A stretch of 32,510 nt of DNA from an uncultured Lachnospiraceae bacterium (GTDB lineage Bacteria > Bacillota > Clostridia > Lachnospirales > Lachnospiraceae), in contig CAKZZH010000049.1 in the NCBI GenBank assembly GCA_937885345.1, positions 1 to 32,510 of the forward strand, written 5' to 3'. Shown here piece by piece: positions 7,577 through 14,713 of the stretch. Positions within the stretch are counted from its first letter, which is position 1. Every line of letters starts with the position of its first letter. The translations under genes and the position numbers were made by a program. The notes below the pieces were generated by a model. That model saw only the letters and a list, made by a program, of their open reading frames with translations. It did not search any database and was not told the origin of the DNA.

Positions 7577-8292
7577 CTATCGATTTTCCTTCGGTGAATA
7601 TCCGTAATAGTTTTTATAGGTCCTGTAGAAATGATGATAATCCGTGTAACCCAGATCAAATGCGATCTCTTTTACAGATAAGGTTTTATCCGTTAACATT
7701 TCCTTTGCCCGGGTCATTCTCTTTTTCGTAATATAGATACTGAATGTGGTATCAAAGTGCTTTTTAAACAGCTGACAGATATAGTTTTTGCTAAAACCAA
7801 ACTTTTCTGCGATCTGCTCCAAAGTAAGCTTTTCTGCAAAATGTTCGTCCAAATATTTCAAAAGCTCATTAAAAATCGGATTCTCCGTAACAGCCTGCAG
7901 GTCCTCCTCCGGAAGTTTGGCGCTGATCTTCACATATAGTTTTTCAAGAAGGATTCTAATTTCTTCATCGTTGATCGGCTTTAAAATGTAGTCATAACCC
8001 GACTGTTTGAAAAATGTACGCACATCATCATATTCATCATATGCAGAAAGCATGACAAACTCACAGGATAGCCCTTTTTCCTGATCCTCCTGATCATCTC
8101 ATTGCCGTCCATCTCCGGCATTCTGAGGTCACAGATACAAACATCAGGAATGAGGCTATCCACTTCCTCTATCGCCTTCACAGGATCGGTGCAGCGTCCT
8201 ATGACCTCGAACCCGTTTTCCATCCATGGAACACGGCTCTCTAACTCCTCCAATATGATATTGTCATCATCCACAAGATATACTTTATACAT
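7577..8292 (-). pseudogene. YesN/AraC-type response regulator with a -1 frame break
   Basis: Two frames together encode one regulator. The first frame (start MYKVYLVDDD at 8292; an earlier ATG at 8313 is possible) gives a receiver domain with acidic pair DDD (8-10) and phospho-accepting Asp55 (CDLRMPEMDG), then runs off to a stop at 7981 after RIRKKG. The second frame continues with CEFVMLSAYDEYDD, the end of the receiver and a C-terminal AraC helix-turn-helix pair (LTLEQIAEKFGFSKNYICQLFKKHF and SVKEIAFDLGYTDYHHFYRTYKNYYGYSP). Slipping back one base, or adding one G, at 8072-8074 restores RIRKKGLSCEFVML, exactly what the family expects. The repaired product is about 238 residues. It is the cognate regulator of the kinase at 3505. 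Whether this is a mutation, a sequencing error or programmed frameshifting is open. Confidence 0.85.
8072..8091 (-). other. Frameshift site: A5G3 run with upstream AGGAGG
   Basis: On the minus strand codons AGG AGG ATC AGG AAA AAG GGC lead into the frame break. A -1 slip on AAA AAG restores the expected protein (KKGLSCEF). An AGGAGG Shine-Dalgarno-like string lies 6 nt before the A run, a layout reminiscent of but tighter than the dnaX -1 site. A lost G is the simpler reading. Confidence 0.5.
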
Positions 8293-8338
8293 TTCTACCA
8301 CCGTATTTGTCATATCCACCGCAAAAATAAGATAGCGG

Positions 8339-9586
8339 CTATTTTATGCAGGTTGAAAGCGACTGTACTTTATCCTGAACGAGAATCGTGAGGCTCTCAA
8401 GAGCGGCAGGTGAGTACAGACTTCCGGTTATGTGCTCCTTGATATCGATGGGTTTTCCGATAACCATTTTCATCCTGCGAAAGAGGCTGTAGCCCTTCTC
8501 GATGTATATCGGAACGATCGGAGCATCCGCCATGGCGGCCATAAGCATGGTCCCCGATTTAAAAGGCTCCATATCGTCGCCCGTTGCGACATGCCCCTCA
8601 GGAAAAAGCGTAACAAGACCGCCCGCGTTCATAAAGCTTACGGACTCTTTGACGGAGCGCAGATCTACCTTGTCCCTCTCGATCCGGATGCTGCCCATCC
8701 TGGTCATAAACCAGCCAAGCATCGGCCTTTTATCGAACAGTACCTCCGCCGTGATAACGTAGTTACGCCTGTTAAAATACACATGGCTTATCATGATCGG
8801 ATCCCACTGGGACACGTGATTGCTCATGATCAGCGTTTTACCGGTGATGCGTCTTCCGCTCTTTTCTTTGTCTTCATAGAAAACTTTAACCGGCTGAATG
8901 ATTTTAAGAAAAGGCCATGATGTAACTCTCACCCAGTCCTGCACGAACCACCAGAAATTGACAAAGCCCTTGCCTACGTGGGTTTTCTCCTTATCCTCCA
9001 TCACCTTCTCAAGTCCATACACTCTCTTTTCAATCTGCTTGGTGATTTCTGCGGGATCGCCCTCCGTAAAATACATAGGCTTTCCGACTATCGCCTTACT
9101 CCTTCTGAAGAAGCCGTAATTACCTTTAAAATACATAGGGATAACAGGTGCTCCGCTATCAAGTGCAAGCTTGGCTGCACCCCTTAGAAAAGGATATTTC
9201 TTCTCTTTTGACAATCGTCCCTGTGGGAAAATACCCACAACCTTGCCGCGGTTAAGATAATCCATCGCGAGATTGAGGGGCCTTATGCCTCCGGTTCCCC
9301 TGTTAACGCGGATATTCCCGGTAGATCTCAGCACCCACGCAAAGATTTTACTCTTGTAGAGAACCTCCGCGACCATGTAGTACACATGGTTAAAAAGAAA
9401 AGTGTACATCATATGAAAATAATCATGAATCGAGGTGTGGTTGCTTACAAGGATTGCCGGGCCCTTGATATGATAGCCCTGAACTCTGACATCCTCAAAA
9501 TATGTTTTATGCGGAAATAAAACCACATAAATCAAGCCGGAAATCTTGATGAATAAGTAAAACAGTTCGCAAAGAAAGCTTTTCAT
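8339..9586 (-). CDS. Tandem two-domain PlsC-type acyltransferase
   Basis: 415 residues carrying two complete PlsC (1-acyl-glycerol-3-phosphate acyltransferase) domains. Domain 1: HTSIHD (His50, Asp55), FPQGRLS (120-126). Domain 2: HVSQWD (His257, Asp262), FPEGHVA (328-334). Both keep the HX4D catalytic motif; domain 1 has Gln in place of the usual Glu of FPEG. Single-domain PlsC proteins are about 200-250 residues, so this is a duplication-fusion. The substrate may be lysophosphatidate or another lysolipid; acting at the membrane is inferred from the hydrophobic N-terminus. It starts 2 nt after the fliB stop, so the two are cotranscribed, and the response regulator follows within about 25 nt. 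Confidence 0.88.
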   Translation of the reverse strand: MKSFLCELFYLFIKISGLIYVVLFPHKTYFEDVRVQGYHIKGPAILVSNHTSIHDYFHMMYTFLFNHVYYMVAEVLYKSKIFAWVLRSTGNIRVNRGTGGIRPLNLAMDYLNRGKVVGIFPQGRLSKEKKYPFLRGAAKLALDSGAPVIPMYFKGNYGFFRRSKAIVGKPMYFTEGDPAEITKQIEKRVYGLEKVMEDKEKTHVGKGFVNFWWFVQDWVRVTSWPFLKIIQPVKVFYEDKEKSGRRITGKTLIMSNHVSQWDPIMISHVYFNRRNYVITAEVLFDKRPMLGWFMTRMGSIRIERDKVDLRSVKESVSFMNAGGLVTLFPEGHVATGDDMEPFKSGTMLMAAMADAPIVPIYIEKGYSLFRRMKMVIGKPIDIKEHITGSLYSPAALESLTILVQDKVQSLSTCIK

Positions 9587-9588
9587 AC

Positions 9589-10755
9589 CTATATAGCCTC
9601 CAGAATATTAGTAAGTTCACGTACATCAAACGCGGATTTTTTCTCGAATAATTTGCAGAGCGATTCATAGTTTTCCTCGGAATGCTCAACCTCGCGCGAA
9701 TACAGATGCGCGTTCCAAACCCTCTCGTCAAAGCCCATAACGCCGTCCTTTTGATGCCACACGGTCATCTCGGTAAGATAGATCATAATAAGACTCACGA
9801 TGCAGAGTTTCACCTTCGAAAGGATTTTACGGTCATGCACCGCTTTCATAAAATACCTGAACACGAAGTAAACAGCCATGTTCTCATATTCGCGTTCATG
9901 CTTATACACATCCTGTTTGAAGCGGCCGAGCACCTGCGTAAAATCCCCGTCAACAAGCGACTTGACATCGCCAAGAAGCTTTGGCCAGGTGGGTTTTATG
10001 ATTTTCTGTTTCAGATAGAAATCAATATATTTCTTAAGTGTCTGCGCCGCGCGCCTTTCGTCTGCGCCGGCTCTCTCGCCTTCGCCGGTGTTATCGCCTG
10101 TGCCGGCGTTATCGCCTGTTCCGGCGATGGTGTATCTGCTCACATATTCACGCATCGCGGACGGATTCTTTATCATGTTCTGAAGTGAGATGGCAAAATC
10201 AAGCAGGAAAATAAGCCTTCTTGAAAGCCTTATTCCACCCGTTTTAATTATTTCAAAAGCCTTATCCCTTGCCATCATAAGCGCAAAATAAAGCTCCGCA
10301 TCTATATCATTAAGCGTCGGGCCATCATCCGTCTCGGTCTCTGTAAAATGAGGCATCCCCTTAGCATCCTGCCCGAGAATAAGTTCCGCAGCGGTTACGC
10401 AGGAGAGCGCAATGCCCATCTCACGGACATTTCCGTAATCGCTGATATACCTCGGATACATATCACAGGTCACGCAAAGTGCGTCCTCGCCCAGTTCCTC
10501 ATAGAGTTCGCAAAGAAGGTCATCCTTAAGAAAGGGGCATCTTCCGTCGCTCCTTATCCTAAAGCCGCCTTCTTCACCCTTCTTGCCCGGGATCATTACA
10601 GAGCGCAATTTATCGCCGAACGGCCCTTCAACCTTCTTGTAATAGGCATATGACGCGTCGTCCACATCAACCTGCCAGCCCGCACAGCAACTGTCCGTGC
10701 AGTCTCCGGCAATACATTTGAAATTCTTGTAATAATCCGGCGTCTTAAGTATCAT
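9589..10755 (-). CDS. fliB: FliB-family (flagellin lysine-N-methylase) cysteine-cluster protein
   Basis: 388 residues. The N-terminus has the cysteine pattern of FliB-type proteins: C14-x4-C19-x3-C23-C24 (FKCIAGDCTDSCCAGW), then GRCPFL, LLCELY and ALCVTCDMYPRY. FliB methylates lysines of flagellin in enterobacteria; no flagellin or motility gene is in view, so the substrate here is uncertain. Around residues 215-235 a low-complexity insert (AGTGDN repeated, then TGEGER, AGADER) is encoded by 18-bp tandem repeats. It starts 3 nt after the trmO stop and ends 2 nt before the acyltransferase. The family call is solid; the flagellin role is borrowed from homologues. Confidence 0.82.
   Translation of the reverse strand: MILKTPDYYKNFKCIAGDCTDSCCAGWQVDVDDASYAYYKKVEGPFGDKLRSVMIPGKKGEEGGFRIRSDGRCPFLKDDLLCELYEELGEDALCVTCDMYPRYISDYGNVREMGIALSCVTAAELILGQDAKGMPHFTETETDDGPTLNDIDAELYFALMMARDKAFEIIKTGGIRLSRRLIFLLDFAISLQNMIKNPSAMREYVSRYTIAGTGDNAGTGDNTGEGERAGADERRAAQTLKKYIDFYLKQKIIKPTWPKLLGDVKSLVDGDFTQVLGRFKQDVYKHEREYENMAVYFVFRYFMKAVHDRKILSKVKLCIVSLIMIYLTEMTVWHQKDGVMGFDERVWNAHLYSREVEHSEENYESLCKLFEKKSAFDVRELTNILEAI
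10084..10119. repeat. 18-bp tandem repeat inside fliB
   Basis: Two 18-bp units, GCCGGTGTTATCGCCTGT and GCCGGCGTTATCGCCTGT, differ at one base and are followed by a decayed third unit. They encode the hexapeptide AGTGDN on the minus strand and keep the frame, so copy-number change would only alter linker length. Confidence 0.85.
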
Positions 10756-10758
10756 CCG

Positions 10759-11421
10759 CTACTCTGCATCCTTTATCTCGGCGCGGTTTCCCTGCACCGT
10801 AAATCTGATATTATGCTTACCATAGGTAAATCCGTAAACTCTCGTCTCATCATCCTGATATGCAGGTCTCGGATCTTCCCTTATAATGCCGATGATCGCG
10901 GAAATTTCTTCCTCGGTAAACATTGCTGCAACCTCATCGGGAACGATGACATCGAGCTTAATGCCTGCCATTTCATCCGCAAAACCGCCCACCGCTTCGG
11001 CCCTGCACTCTACATAGGGCAGATAGGGCTTAATATCATAGACGGGAGAGTTATCCAGCATATCTATTCCGCTGACTTTGATAATGCCTTTATCGGCATC
11101 GATATTCTCGATCTTCAGAAGCGAAAGTCCCAGATTATTGGGGCGAAACGGGCTTCTCGTCGCATAGACACCCTTACGCGTATTGCCACCGAGTCTCGGC
11201 GGTCTTACGGTTGGCGACCACGCTTTGTTTTCATTCTCGGAAAATCCCCATATTACCCAGATATGCGAGAATTCCTCGAGTCCCCTAAACGCCTCTTTCG
11301 CAGCATATTCGCCCTCAAATTCTATGCTCCCCATAAGTTCCGGCACGATCCCGCTCTGCCTGGGAATGCCGAATTTATCGGGCATATCGGTGTGTATATG
11401 CGCAATCGGTTCAATGTTCAT
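10759..11421 (-). CDS. trmO: tRNA (N6-threonylcarbamoyl-A37) N6-methyltransferase TrmO
   Basis: 220 residues matching the TrmO/TsaA (YaeB) family: PIAHIHTDMPDKFGIPRQSG at the N-terminus, EFSHIWVIWGF (about 47-57), and PPRLGGNTRKGVYATRSPFRPNNLGLS (about 74-100), the S-adenosylmethionine-binding beta-barrel core. TrmO converts t6A37 of tRNA-Thr to m6t6A37. The start at 11421 has AAGGAG 6 nt upstream. It opens a tight minus-strand run trmO-fliB-plsC. The t6A-making genes tsaE, tsaB and tsaD lie about 17-21 kb away in the same window. A weak promoter TTATTA-17-TATATT (11490-11462) could drive it. Confidence 0.93.
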   Translation of the reverse strand: MNIEPIAHIHTDMPDKFGIPRQSGIVPELMGSIEFEGEYAAKEAFRGLEEFSHIWVIWGFSENENKAWSPTVRPPRLGGNTRKGVYATRSPFRPNNLGLSLLKIENIDADKGIIKVSGIDMLDNSPVYDIKPYLPYVECRAEAVGGFADEMAGIKLDVIVPDEVAAMFTEEEISAIIGIIREDPRPAYQDDETRVYGFTYGKHNIRFTVQGNRAEIKDAE

Positions 11422-11472
11422 ATTATCTCCTTGTAATCACGCGTTCCTCTTTCCGCGGTAAAATATACTTTT

Positions 11473-11501
11473 CCTAAACAAATATAATAACATTGTTTGG
11501 G
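11473..11501. promoter_or_regulatory. Inverted repeat between trmO and the serine hydrolase gene
   Basis: CCTAAACAA (11473-11481) and TTGTTTGGG (11493-11501) form a 9-bp dyad with one mismatch and an 11-bp AT-rich spacer, lying between two divergent genes. It overlaps the region just upstream of the extended -10 box at 11509. It looks like an operator for a dimeric regulator. Confidence 0.35.
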
Positions 11502-11508
11502 TATATAA

Positions 11509-11517
11509 TGCTATAAT
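11509..11517 (+). promoter_or_regulatory. Extended -10 promoter of the serine hydrolase gene
   Basis: TGCTATAAT, a perfect extended -10 box, 45 nt before the ATG; no good -35 is seen 17 bp upstream. The surrounding ATGCTATAATATTT (11508-11521) is identical to 26048-26061. Confidence 0.65.
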
Positions 11518-11562
11518 ATTTAGAAAATATTGCTTTTGCAGATAATTATATCGGAGGATCAT

Positions 11563-12753
11563 ATGAACAACAAGCGACTTGAAGGCATACGCCCCATTAT
11601 AGAGGATGAAATCGAGAAGGGAAATCTTCCCGGCGCGAGGGTGATCGCGATCAATAAAGGCGAGCGCGCATACGACGAGGTATTTGGCTACGCGGACATA
11701 GAATCAAAGCGCCCGCTCACAAATGACAATATGTACAGGATGTTCTCGCTTACCAAGCCCATAACGGCGGTTGCCGCCATGCAGCTTATCGAAAACGGCA
11801 GAATAAACCTCACCGATAATCTCAGCCGTTTTCTTCCCGAATATTCGGAAATGACGGTCCTTGAAGAAGGCAGGGAAAGTCATCCCGCTTCAAGAGAGAT
11901 CACGATACACGATCTCCTCGCGATGACATCGGGCATTTCATATCCCGATGCCACTCCTGCTGGCATCAAAATGACCAGGATCTGGTCGGCTCAGACAAAA
12001 GCATATATTGATAACAGAGAAGGCAAATCCGATGAGAAGCCTTTAAATACAAGGGATTTTGTAAGGATGATGGCAAGCTCTCCTCTTGCATTTGATCCGG
12101 GCAAAGCGTGGATGTACGGTGCAAGTGCCGATGTTATGGGTGCTGTAATAGAAGTTGTTTCGGGAATGACTCTCGGAGAATATTTTAAGAATAATATATT
12201 AGAGCCCCTCGGGATGACGGATACAGGCTTTTTTATCCCTGAGGATAAGCAGTCAAGGCTCACAACCTCCTACGAATTTGCGGGAAGTAAGCTCGTTCGC
12301 TTCGACAAATTCCACCTCGCACTTACGGATTATCTTACGCAGCCCTCGTTTGAGTCGGGCGGTGCGGGACTTGTTTCCACAGCGGATGATTACGCGCGAT
12401 TTGCCGAAATGCTCCTTGGCGGCGGCAAATACGGCGCCAAAGAGATACTCAGCCGCAAAGGCTATGAGAAGCTGCGCAGCAACCTTCTTACACCCAAGCA
12501 GATTCAGACAATGGGCTGGGACAGTGTAAAAGGACATGGTTACGGGAATTTTATGAGAATTCTTATGGACCCTTCACAGGCAGACCTTATCGGAAGCATC
12601 GGCGAGTTCGGCTGGGACGGATGGATGGGTTGTTATATGTGCATCGATCCGGTTGAAGATCTCGCAATGCTTTATTTTACTCAGGTTGCGGGCATAGGTT
12701 TCTCAGAGACCGCCCGCAGGATCAAGAACATGATCTGGTGCAGCCTGAAATAA
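11563..12753 (+). CDS. Beta-lactamase-fold serine hydrolase (class C/EstB-like)
   Basis: 396 residues of the beta-lactamase/penicillin-binding-protein-like hydrolase family. Seen: the nucleophile motif SLTK (Ser62, Lys65), YGAS at 185-188 in place of the canonical YxN, and a conserved GEFGWDGWMGCY near the C-terminus as in EstB-type esterases. There is no signal peptide, so it is probably cytoplasmic and more likely an esterase or peptidase than an antibiotic resistance enzyme. The start at 11563 follows a strong GGAGG (11554-11558); an upstream in-frame ATG at 11530 lacks one. It is a single-gene unit with its own promoter and a terminator at 12794. Confidence 0.85.
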   Translation: MNNKRLEGIRPIIEDEIEKGNLPGARVIAINKGERAYDEVFGYADIESKRPLTNDNMYRMFSLTKPITAVAAMQLIENGRINLTDNLSRFLPEYSEMTVLEEGRESHPASREITIHDLLAMTSGISYPDATPAGIKMTRIWSAQTKAYIDNREGKSDEKPLNTRDFVRMMASSPLAFDPGKAWMYGASADVMGAVIEVVSGMTLGEYFKNNILEPLGMTDTGFFIPEDKQSRLTTSYEFAGSKLVRFDKFHLALTDYLTQPSFESGGAGLVSTADDYARFAEMLLGGGKYGAKEILSRKGYEKLRSNLLTPKQIQTMGWDSVKGHGYGNFMRILMDPSQADLIGSIGEFGWDGWMGCYMCIDPVEDLAMLYFTQVAGIGFSETARRIKNMIWCSLK

Positions 12754-12793
12754 GCGATCGCGCCGGAATAAAACGACCGCATATAATTAAAAA

Positions 12794-12840
12794 GCCGCTG
12801 CCTATGCGCTTTGAAGCGCACCGGCAGCGGCATTTATATT
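12794..12840. terminator. Bidirectional rho-independent terminator
   Basis: GCCGCTGCC (12794-12802) pairs perfectly with GGCAGCGGC (12823-12831); an inner GCGCT/AGCGC stem extends it. An A run precedes and a T-rich stretch follows, so it can end transcription of both convergent genes. Confidence 0.92.
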
Positions 12841-12843
12841 TAT

Positions 12844-13446
12844 TTACAGTACTTTTCTGATGGCGGCAAGGAGCTCGTCATATGTCTCATAAGCAGGATA
12901 CTGAGGATAGTCCTTCTTGATCTGCTCTGTGGATCTGAATAAGAAGCCTGCCTTGCTGGCCTCTATCATTCCGAGGTCGTTGTAGCTGTCACCGCTTGCG
13001 ATCGTTTCAAAACCGATTGACTGAAGTGCTTTAACGGTCGTGTACTTGGACTTCTCAACTCGCATTTTGTAACCGGTGATCATGCCGTCCTCTGCCACTT
13101 CGAGAGTGTTGCAGAAGATTGTGGGCCATCCGAGCTTGCGCATAAGGGGCTTGGCGAACTGATCGAAAGTATCGCTTAAAATAAGCACCTGTGTGCCTGC
13201 CTCGCGAAGATCTTCAAGGAACTTCTTAGCGCCTTCAAAAGGCTCGATCCCCTCTATGGTCTCCTGAATCTTGGCAAGTCCGTAACCCTTCTCCTTAAGT
13301 AGATCGATACGGAATCGCATAAGTTTATCAAAATCAGGTTCATCTCTTGTGGTTCTCTTAAGTTCCGGAATTCCGGTCTCCTCTGCGAAAGCGATCCACA
13401 TTTCCGGTACAAGCACGCCCTCAAGATCCAAACATACAATATTCAT
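12844..13446 (-). CDS. thrH: ThrH-type phosphoserine phosphatase/homoserine phosphotransferase
   Basis: 200 residues of the HAD superfamily. Motif I is DLEGVLVPE with the nucleophilic Asp6, motif II LILSDTFDQF (Ser/Asp), motif III the lysine in VEKSKYTTVK, and motif IV SGDSYNDLGM. This arrangement and length match ThrH, which removes phosphate from phosphoserine and can transfer it to homoserine. The start at 13446 has GAGGA 10 nt upstream; a longer frame from 13479 lacks a ribosome site. A strong promoter lies 39 nt upstream. Phosphatase versus phosphotransferase activity cannot be separated from sequence. Confidence 0.88.
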   Translation of the reverse strand: MNIVCLDLEGVLVPEMWIAFAEETGIPELKRTTRDEPDFDKLMRFRIDLLKEKGYGLAKIQETIEGIEPFEGAKKFLEDLREAGTQVLILSDTFDQFAKPLMRKLGWPTIFCNTLEVAEDGMITGYKMRVEKSKYTTVKALQSIGFETIASGDSYNDLGMIEASKAGFLFRSTEQIKKDYPQYPAYETYDELLAAIRKVL

Positions 13447-13484
13447 TATTTTTGATTCCTCCGTTTTAAGAATGCACAAATCGT

Positions 13485-13513
13485 ATTCTACAAAAACGAA
13501 GTGTTTATGTCAA
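13485..13513 (-). promoter_or_regulatory. thrH promoter
   Basis: On the minus strand TTGACA (13513-13508), 17-bp spacer, TAGAAT (13490-13485), 38 nt before the thrH ATG. Near-consensus, so thrH is probably expressed independently of the upstream dehydrogenase. Confidence 0.8.
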
Positions 13514-13524
13514 TATGAAAAGTA

Positions 13525-14547
13525 TCATATCTGTCCATAAACATATTCGATCTGCTGCGTTGTCATAGGAACTGGATTATTGCGAAGACGTTCGGTATTG
13601 ACGGAAGATGCAAGATATATCAGATCCTCCTTCTTCACATCTATCCTCGGAAGATCGAGTGCTCCGAGAAAATCTTCAAACACTTTGATAGACTCTTCGA
13701 TCGAGTCCGCGTGCACAAGGCTTGCCACGTGCATAAGCAGGCATCTTAAGGATTCATCCTCCTTGGCAAGCTCCGCGTGGAATCGCCACAAAGGAAGCAT
13801 GCAGGACGCAACGGCGTGACCATGAGCTGCACCGTACATTGTCGTGAGCTTATAGCACATAGCATGCGCAGCGGTTGTTTTGGTAAGGTTGATGGCACGT
13901 CCGCTGTAATCGGCGGCAAGTATCATCTCATCATTCTTCTCGCCTTTATCGATAAAATCCTTATAATTATCAAGTATCAGATCCACACATTTAACGCTGA
14001 ACTGCCTGCTCTCATCACATACGCTCTGCGACCAGAAGGACTCTATAGCCTGACAGAGGCTGTCCGCAAGAGCGGCCTTTTTGTGATAGTCAGGAAGCGA
14101 ACTGATCAGACTGCCGTCAAGTATGACCAGATCCGGAAGCATATCATCGCTGCCGAGCGAAAGTTTCTCTCCGTCCTTATACACAATTGCAGTTCTCGTA
14201 GCTTCACTTCCCGTACCCGCTGTGGTCGGTACAAGTATAAAAAGCTTTGCGCCGAGGTTCTCCTTAACGCATTTGGCAGTATCAAGGGCGCTTCCGCCTC
14301 CGATTCCCACGATAATGTCGTAGCCGCCCTTCCTGCAAAGTTCGGTCGCCTCCAGTGTTTCCTTAATATCGGGATTGGGCGTATAGTCCGAGAAGATCAT
14401 CACTTCACGGCCTTCAAGTATCCCTGCCACTTTCTCCCTAAAATGCTTTGAACAGACAACAAACACCTTGCTGACTGCGGGTATTTTACTCTTAAGAATA
14501 TCCGAAAGAGGGCCCCTGAGGATCATTTCATCGGTCAGTTGCTTCAT
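13525..14547 (-). CDS. Iron-containing alcohol dehydrogenase family protein
   Basis: 340 residues. The NAD(P)-binding motif GIGGGSALDTAK (about 80-91), the PTTAGTGSEAT segment and the metal-site region (ALADSLCQAIESF; TTAAHAMCY; GAAHGHAV) mark a group III iron-type dehydrogenase. It resembles the phosphonoacetaldehyde-reductase-like branch, but the substrate is not certain. The start at 14547 has GGAGG with 7 nt spacing; the upstream in-frame ATG at 14595 lacks one. It is transcribed away from the GH59 gene, toward thrH. No phosphonate genes are near, so a role in reducing an aldehyde from fermentation is equally possible. Confidence 0.85.
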   Translation of the reverse strand: MKQLTDEMILRGPLSDILKSKIPAVSKVFVVCSKHFREKVAGILEGREVMIFSDYTPNPDIKETLEATELCRKGGYDIIVGIGGGSALDTAKCVKENLGAKLFILVPTTAGTGSEATRTAIVYKDGEKLSLGSDDMLPDLVILDGSLISSLPDYHKKAALADSLCQAIESFWSQSVCDESRQFSVKCVDLILDNYKDFIDKGEKNDEMILAADYSGRAINLTKTTAAHAMCYKLTTMYGAAHGHAVASCMLPLWRFHAELAKEDESLRCLLMHVASLVHADSIEESIKVFEDFLGALDLPRIDVKKEDLIYLASSVNTERLRNNPVPMTTQQIEYVYGQI

Positions 14548-14699
14548 ATCGGTCACCTCCTGACAATTATTGCTTGACCGTAAATATTTTATCACAGAGC
14601 GGATAATATCGCATCCTCATATTTACAGGCTAAATAATAACTGATTTAGCCTTTACTTATTTACTAATAATTACAATATCATTCATATTGGGGGTATTT

Positions 14700-14713
14700 T
14701 ATAATTTGGTACA
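14700..14713 (+). promoter_or_regulatory. -10 box abutting the GH59 start codon
   Basis: TATAAT at 14700-14705 ends only 7 nt before the ATG at 14713, and no Shine-Dalgarno lies in the usual place (the nearest G run is about 18 nt upstream). Transcription from here would begin at or beside the A of the ATG, giving a leaderless mRNA. No good -35 is seen, so this is tentative. Confidence 0.35.

Noticed and set aside
10813..11436. 207-codon plus-strand frame opposite trmO
   Set aside because: Shadow of trmO; no motifs, and the real plus-strand gene starts at 11563.
11563..12753. Beta-lactamase antibiotic resistance gene
   Set aside because: No signal peptide and YGAS instead of YxN; fits the esterase/peptidase side of the family.
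13777..14451. Plus-strand frame opposite the alcohol dehydrogenase
   Set aside because: Antisense shadow; the minus strand carries the dehydrogenase motifs and a perfect ribosome site.
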